NCBI GenBank assembly: GCA_964556075.1
Contig: CAZKUV010000029.1
Span: 1-8,919 of the forward strand
Source of the DNA: JAUIHN01 sp964556075
Lineage (GTDB): Bacteria; Patescibacteriota; Saccharimonadia; Saccharimonadales; Saccharimonadaceae
Length of the DNA: 8,919 nt
Reading direction: 5' to 3'
In this document: positions 6,369 to 8,919 of the stretch, piece after piece
Position numbering within the stretch: position 1 is the first letter of the stretch
Layout: the number at the start of each line of letters is the position of its first letter
Translations under genes and position numbers: made by a program
The notes under the pieces: model-generated
The model's input: only the letters and a program-made list of their open reading frames with translations
Told to the model about the DNA's origin: nothing
The model's database searches: none

Positions 6369-6861
6369 GCCGATTATAGGAATAATCGAACAGGTCTCGA
6401 TTGATAATCTGGCGTCGAACGTGCCAGCCAAAATTGATACTGGTGCAGATAGCTCTTCAATATGGGCAAGTAATATAAGGATTGATCCAGACGGCGTTTT
6501 GCGCTTCAGGCTGTTCGACGAAGGCTCCCCGTACTTTACGGGGGAAGAACTTGAACGAACTGATTTTTCTGTCGCGAAAGTCCGAAGTTCAAATGGAGAG
6601 TCGGAGATTCGCTATCGGACGGAATTCGTGGTTACTATTCGAGGAAGACGTATAAAAGCGCTATTCAATTTATCCGACAGATCGAGAAATACCTTCAAGA
6701 TTCTGATCGGGAGGAGGACGGTAAGCGGAAAATTCCTTGTCGATGTCTCGAAAGGAAAAGACAAATTACCACCGAAACGACAGTTAAGACGCTTAACCGA
6801 AGAGGCACAAAAAAACCCATACCAATTTCATCAGAAGTATGTAGAAAAAGATAAGGAATAA
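6352..6861 (+). CDS. RimB-type retropepsin-like aspartic protease (DUF785/'ATP-dependent zinc protease' family)
   Basis: The 169-residue protein contains the retropepsin-like catalytic motif AKIDTGADSSS (26-36, Asp29-Thr-Gly). VRSSNGESEIRYR (77-89), LSDRSRNTFKILIGRR (107-122) and FLVDVSK (128-134) follow, all in the order and spacing of the DUF785/PF05618 family. Despite the old 'zinc protease' name, members have a pepsin-like fold. In Pseudomonas the homologue RimB works with RimK to control glutamylation of ribosomal protein S6, and family members often neighbour RimK-type ligases. The basic tail (about 135-169, many Lys/Arg/Gln) has no recognisable domain. The start is fixed by AAAGGAG; the gene overlaps the Mur ligase by 17 bases and ends three bases before rimK, so all three are surely co-transcribed. 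A role in trimming or recycling the ligase product is inferred. No signal peptide is present, so it is cytoplasmic. Confidence 0.88.
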   Translation: MPTLSKPIIGIIEQVSIDNLASNVPAKIDTGADSSSIWASNIRIDPDGVLRFRLFDEGSPYFTGEELERTDFSVAKVRSSNGESEIRYRTEFVVTIRGRRIKALFNLSDRSRNTFKILIGRRTVSGKFLVDVSKGKDKLPPKRQLRRLTEEAQKNPYQFHQKYVEKDKE

Positions 6862-6864
6862 ATT

Positions 6865-7776
6865 ATGAAAATCGCAATTCTTTCAAACGGTCCAGGCAAC
6901 TACTCAACGAAGAGGCTCAAAGAGGTTGCCGAACAGCGTGGGCACGAAGTAAGAGTCATTAAATACCGGGACTGCTATGCGTCAATTGAACAAAACAACC
7001 CGACGGTGAGTTATCGAGGTGAAAACCTAAAAGATTTTGACGCTATTATTCCGCGTATTGCCTCAAACATGACCCGGTATGGTACGGCTATCGTACGGCA
7101 GTTCGAGATGCAGGGAATTTACACTTTGAGTAGCTCAATCGCAATAACTCGCTCTCGTGACAAGCTGCGTAGTCTCCAGTTACTTGCGAAAGCGGGAGTC
7201 GGTATACCGAAGACCGTCGTCTCTCGAAACACTACAGATATAGACGACTTACTTGAGAGTCTAGGAGGCATGCCAGTCATTATTAAGTTGGCAACTGGAA
7301 CGCATGGGAATGGTGTCGTTCTTGCCGAGACGAAGAAGGCTGCGAAATCAACTCTCCAAGCTTTCTATTTGACGAACGAAGAAGGTACAAATATCCTGCT
7401 TCAGGAATATATCGAGGAATCTGCTGGCACCGATATCCGTGCTTTTGTGGTTGGATCTCGCGTTATAGCGAGCATGAAACGCCAGAGTTTGGACGACGAT
7501 TTCCGGTCCAATCTCCACCAAGGTGGATCCGGTGTTGCTATAAAGTTGACAGACGAGGAAAGGAAAACAGCCGTCAAGGCAGCGAAGACCATGGGTCTAA
7601 CTATCGCTGGTGTCGACATGATGCGATCAGACCGCGGACCACTTGTCTTGGAAGTAAACGCTAGTCCAGGGTTTGGAATTGAAAAAGTGACGAACCGCGA
7701 CGTCGCAACGCCAATCATCGAATATGTCGAGCTGAATTCTAAACGGCGTGTCCGAAAAGACCGAGTTGGCGCCTAG
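6865..7776 (+). CDS. rimK: Ribosomal protein S6-type glutamate ligase RimK (ATP-grasp)
   Basis: RimK (303 residues; E. coli about 300) adds glutamates to the C-terminus of ribosomal protein S6, and can make poly-alpha-glutamate in vitro. Resemblance to E. coli RimK as I recall it runs the full length: MKIAILS at the start, DFDAIIPRI (58-66), YGTAIVRQFEM (72-82), RSRDKLRSLQLLA (96-108), HGNGVVLAET (147-156), LLQEYI (178-183), DDFRSNLHQGG (211-221) and LEVNASPG (262-269). ATP-grasp residues expected at Lys100, Lys141, Asp251, Glu263 and Asn265 are all present, so it should be active. A basic tail (SKRRVRKDR) ends the protein. The Shine-Dalgarno AAGGA (6853-6857) lies seven bases before the ATG, inside the end of the rimB-like gene. 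It is the last gene of the operon. Orthology is strong; the true substrate in this organism could be S6 or another acceptor. Confidence 0.95.
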   Translation: MKIAILSNGPGNYSTKRLKEVAEQRGHEVRVIKYRDCYASIEQNNPTVSYRGENLKDFDAIIPRIASNMTRYGTAIVRQFEMQGIYTLSSSIAITRSRDKLRSLQLLAKAGVGIPKTVVSRNTTDIDDLLESLGGMPVIIKLATGTHGNGVVLAETKKAAKSTLQAFYLTNEEGTNILLQEYIEESAGTDIRAFVVGSRVIASMKRQSLDDDFRSNLHQGGSGVAIKLTDEERKTAVKAAKTMGLTIAGVDMMRSDRGPLVLEVNASPGFGIEKVTNRDVATPIIEYVELNSKRRVRKDRVGA

Positions 7777-7798
7777 AGTGGTCGAGTTACCTGCCTGG

Positions 7799-7807
7799 TG
7801 GTACAAT
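7799..7807 (+). promoter_or_regulatory. Extended -10 promoter of the DUF192 gene
   Basis: TGG followed by TACAAT (7802-7807) is an extended -10 box. The eighth base downstream is A7815 of the ATG, again predicting a leaderless mRNA. No convincing -35 is seen. It lies in the 38-base gap after rimK, so the next genes can be transcribed apart from the operon. Confidence 0.5.
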
Positions 7808-7814
7808 TGAACAA

Positions 7815-8297
7815 ATGAGTAGTGGGCAGTCTCGCTTAGGAAATCGCATCATCGTTGCCATACTGTTGTTTACCGTGTCAGCAATGCTGTCGCACGCGGT
7901 AAGCGCGTATTTTATTCCTGCTAGGGCTGTCCTGCATCTCGGGAGTGGTCGCTTTGAAATCGAGATTGCCGATACGGACCGAAAACGACAAAAGGGACTC
8001 TCCGGCACAAAGAGTCTTCCTGCGAATAAAGCGCTATTCTTCGTCTTCGATTATGATAATCATTGGCCAATCTGGATGAAGGACATGAATTACCCAATCG
8101 ATATAGTGTGGTTGAACGATTCGAAAGAGGTAGTGGATTTCTATATGAATGTACCACCGGACAGCTATCCGACTAGAACTTTCACCCCTAAAGAAGAAGC
8201 GCGGTATGTCGTTGAGTTTAAGGCTGGCACAATTCAAGAACAGGGTATTCGAGTCGGGCAAGAAGCTGTTATTAGTGGAACGAGTAAGAAGTATTAG
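7815..8297 (+). CDS. Membrane-anchored DUF192 domain protein
   Basis: This 160-residue protein has one N-terminal hydrophobic segment (about 11-32) after a short polar, basic start, so it is either anchored with its domain outside or carries an uncleaved signal. The rest is a DUF192 (PF02643) domain: RQKGLSGTKSLPANKALFFVF (58-78, family pattern 'R..GLM....L....GMLFVF'), IWMKDMNYPIDIVWL (86-100), ARYVVEFKAG (129-138) and GIRVGQEAVI (144-153). The function of DUF192 is not established. The domain is small, all-beta and usually exported. The usual Met of the GLM motif is Ser here. It probably forms a two-gene unit with the membrane protein that starts three bases after its stop. It is unlikely to be part of the RimK operon, because an extended -10 box separates them. 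Confidence 0.88.
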   Translation: MSSGQSRLGNRIIVAILLFTVSAMLSHAVSAYFIPARAVLHLGSGRFEIEIADTDRKRQKGLSGTKSLPANKALFFVFDYDNHWPIWMKDMNYPIDIVWLNDSKEVVDFYMNVPPDSYPTRTFTPKEEARYVVEFKAGTIQEQGIRVGQEAVISGTSKKY

Positions 8298-8300
8298 GAT

Positions 8301-8759
8301 ATGATAGCAGTAGTTAGTGTAGCGGTCACGGTTTTCGTGGTTGCGTACGTCCGACCCGGCAGAAGTGGTTCCGCAATTCTTGCATTCGGAGCCGGATATT
8401 TGTTAGCTACAATTTGGGCTGAAAAAATTACGTCGTATCTCGGCACGCCAACTGTTCAGACTCCTCTCCAACCAGAGATTATGGTTTACGCTGGTGTCGT
8501 ACTCATACCAGGGATAGCAGTCCTTCTATTTGGTCCGAAACAACAAGGACTGATTCCCCGTGCAATCGGAGCGCTCATTGCGTCAGTATTTGCTCTCGCT
8601 TTAATGCACCCGGCACTGATGAATGCTTCTGGAAATGAACCCGTCCACGACATGTTAATGCGGAACAAAGAGTCAATCATCACCGTCGGGGTGATTGCCG
8701 GTGTCCTAGATTTGGTTGCTTCTCGTTCAAACACGTCGCATAAAAAGAACAAAGTTTGA
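8301..8759 (+). CDS. Small multi-spanning membrane protein of unknown function
   Basis: I do not recognise a family with confidence. The 152-residue protein has about five hydrophobic stretches (roughly 1-17, 25-42, 60-78, 84-104, 125-141) separated by short polar loops, and a basic tail (SHKKNKV) likely to be cytoplasmic. The pattern of a glycine-rich second segment followed by WAEKITSYLG is faintly like CvpA/colicin-V-production proteins, but this is not enough to name it. The ATG starts three bases after the DUF192 stop with only an AGGA too close to serve well as a ribosome binding site, so translation is probably coupled. The stop codon overlaps a TTGACA that belongs to the tRNA upstream region. 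It could act with the DUF192 protein at the envelope; that is only context. Confidence 0.75.
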   Translation: MIAVVSVAVTVFVVAYVRPGRSGSAILAFGAGYLLATIWAEKITSYLGTPTVQTPLQPEIMVYAGVVLIPGIAVLLFGPKQQGLIPRAIGALIASVFALALMHPALMNASGNEPVHDMLMRNKESIITVGVIAGVLDLVASRSNTSHKKNKV

Positions 8760-8785
8760 CAATTACCTCTATAAAGTGGTACTCT
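8756..8785 (+). promoter_or_regulatory. Candidate distal promoter for tRNA-Lys
   Basis: TTGACA (8756-8761) overlaps the stop of the membrane protein gene. After 18 bases comes TACTCT (8780-8785), preceded by TGG (8777-8779) as an extended -10. The -35 is perfect and the -10 weak, giving a predicted start near 8792. Confidence 0.4.
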
Positions 8786-8813
8786 TTTATAGTTCAGTGC
8801 TGTGACAAAGTGC

Positions 8814-8822
8814 TGTTATAGT
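8814..8822 (+). promoter_or_regulatory. Proximal extended -10 promoter of tRNA-Lys
   Basis: TGT followed by TATAGT (8817-8822) predicts a transcript start near 8829, about 13 bases before the tRNA. That is a normal length for a 5' leader removed by RNase P. A weak TTCAGT (8793-8798) lies 18 bases upstream. The same TATAGT also occurs at 8788-8793. Confidence 0.5.
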
Positions 8823-8841
8823 ACCATTTTAAACCCCGAAT

Positions 8842-8918
8842 GGGTCCATAGCTCAGCCGGTTAGAGCACCTGCCTTTTAAGCAGGGTGTCCCGGGTTCAA
8901 GTCCCGGTGGACCCTCCA
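8842..8918 (+). tRNA. tRNA-Lys (anticodon UUU), CCA encoded
   Basis: The cloverleaf folds without mismatch. Acceptor GGGTCCA (8842-8848) pairs with TGGACCC (8908-8914). The D arm is GCTC/GAGC with loop AGCCGGTTA. The anticodon stem is CCTGC/GCAGG with loop CTTTTAA, placing anticodon TTT at 8876-8878. The variable loop is GTGTC, and the T arm is CCGGG/CCCGG with loop TTCAAGT. The 3' CCA is encoded (8916-8918). The discriminator base (8915) is T, whereas most bacterial tRNA-Lys have A. The UUU anticodon should read AAA and AAG. It is transcribed away from the membrane protein gene. Confidence 0.96.
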
Positions 8919-8919
8919 A

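Noticed and set aside
5100..7776. True cyanophycin operon
   Set aside because: There is no fused CphA and no cyanophycinase; the ATP-grasp protein looks like genuine RimK. Only the fold combination is shared, so no cyanophycin product is claimed.
1..8919. Alternative genetic code (UGA as glycine, known in some CPR lineages)
   Set aside because: Pilin 2 and the membrane protein end cleanly at TGA, and no conserved protein here contains an internal UGA.

Overview
The window most resembles a genome segment of a Candidate Phyla Radiation bacterium, probably Candidatus Saccharibacteria (TM7). This is inferred from overall character: type IV prepilins with a long Ile/Val-rich N-terminus following G^F and Glu5, compact gene spacing, standard stop codons (TAA, TAG and TGA all end genes, so UGA is not recoded) and intermediate GC content. 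No rRNA or marker gene is present to prove it. I see no insertion sequence, CRISPR array or long repeat, and no gene-free stretch over 300 bases.

Layout. Positions 2-97 hold the tail of a pilin-like gene that overlaps the next pilin gene (90-695). A convergent minus-strand P-loop nucleotide-kinase-like gene follows (1453-716). Divergent from it is a GlcD/D-lactate-dehydrogenase-type FAD oxidase (1535-3187), then a second prepilin (3241-3780) and a class I dnaJ (3862-4974) behind a near-perfect CIRCE heat-shock operator. The central unit is a tight three-gene operon: a cyanophycin-synthetase-like Mur ligase (5100-6368), a RimB-type retropepsin-like protease (6352-6861) and RimK (6865-7776). 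After it come a membrane-anchored DUF192 protein (7815-8297), a small multi-spanning membrane protein (8301-8759) and a tRNA-Lys(UUU) with encoded CCA (8842-8918).

How the genes work together. The pilins supply surface pili, which in this group are thought to serve attachment to host bacteria. The operon is the most notable unit. RimK adds glutamates to protein C-termini (ribosomal protein S6 in E. coli), and RimB-type proteins are its known genomic and functional partner. Here a third ligase joins them, resembling the Mur half of cyanophycin synthetase, whose other half is a RimK-like ATP-grasp domain. The operon therefore carries both catalytic folds of a cyanophycin-type polymerase on separate chains, plus a protease that could trim the product. 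It is preceded by a fully consensus promoter (TTGACA-17-TATAAT).

A second recurring pattern is that genes at the start of transcription units have a recognisable -10 box ending only about 6-8 bases before ATG, and no Shine-Dalgarno sequence, which predicts leaderless mRNAs. The overlapping or abutting genes rimB-like, rimK and pilin 1 have Shine-Dalgarno sequences.
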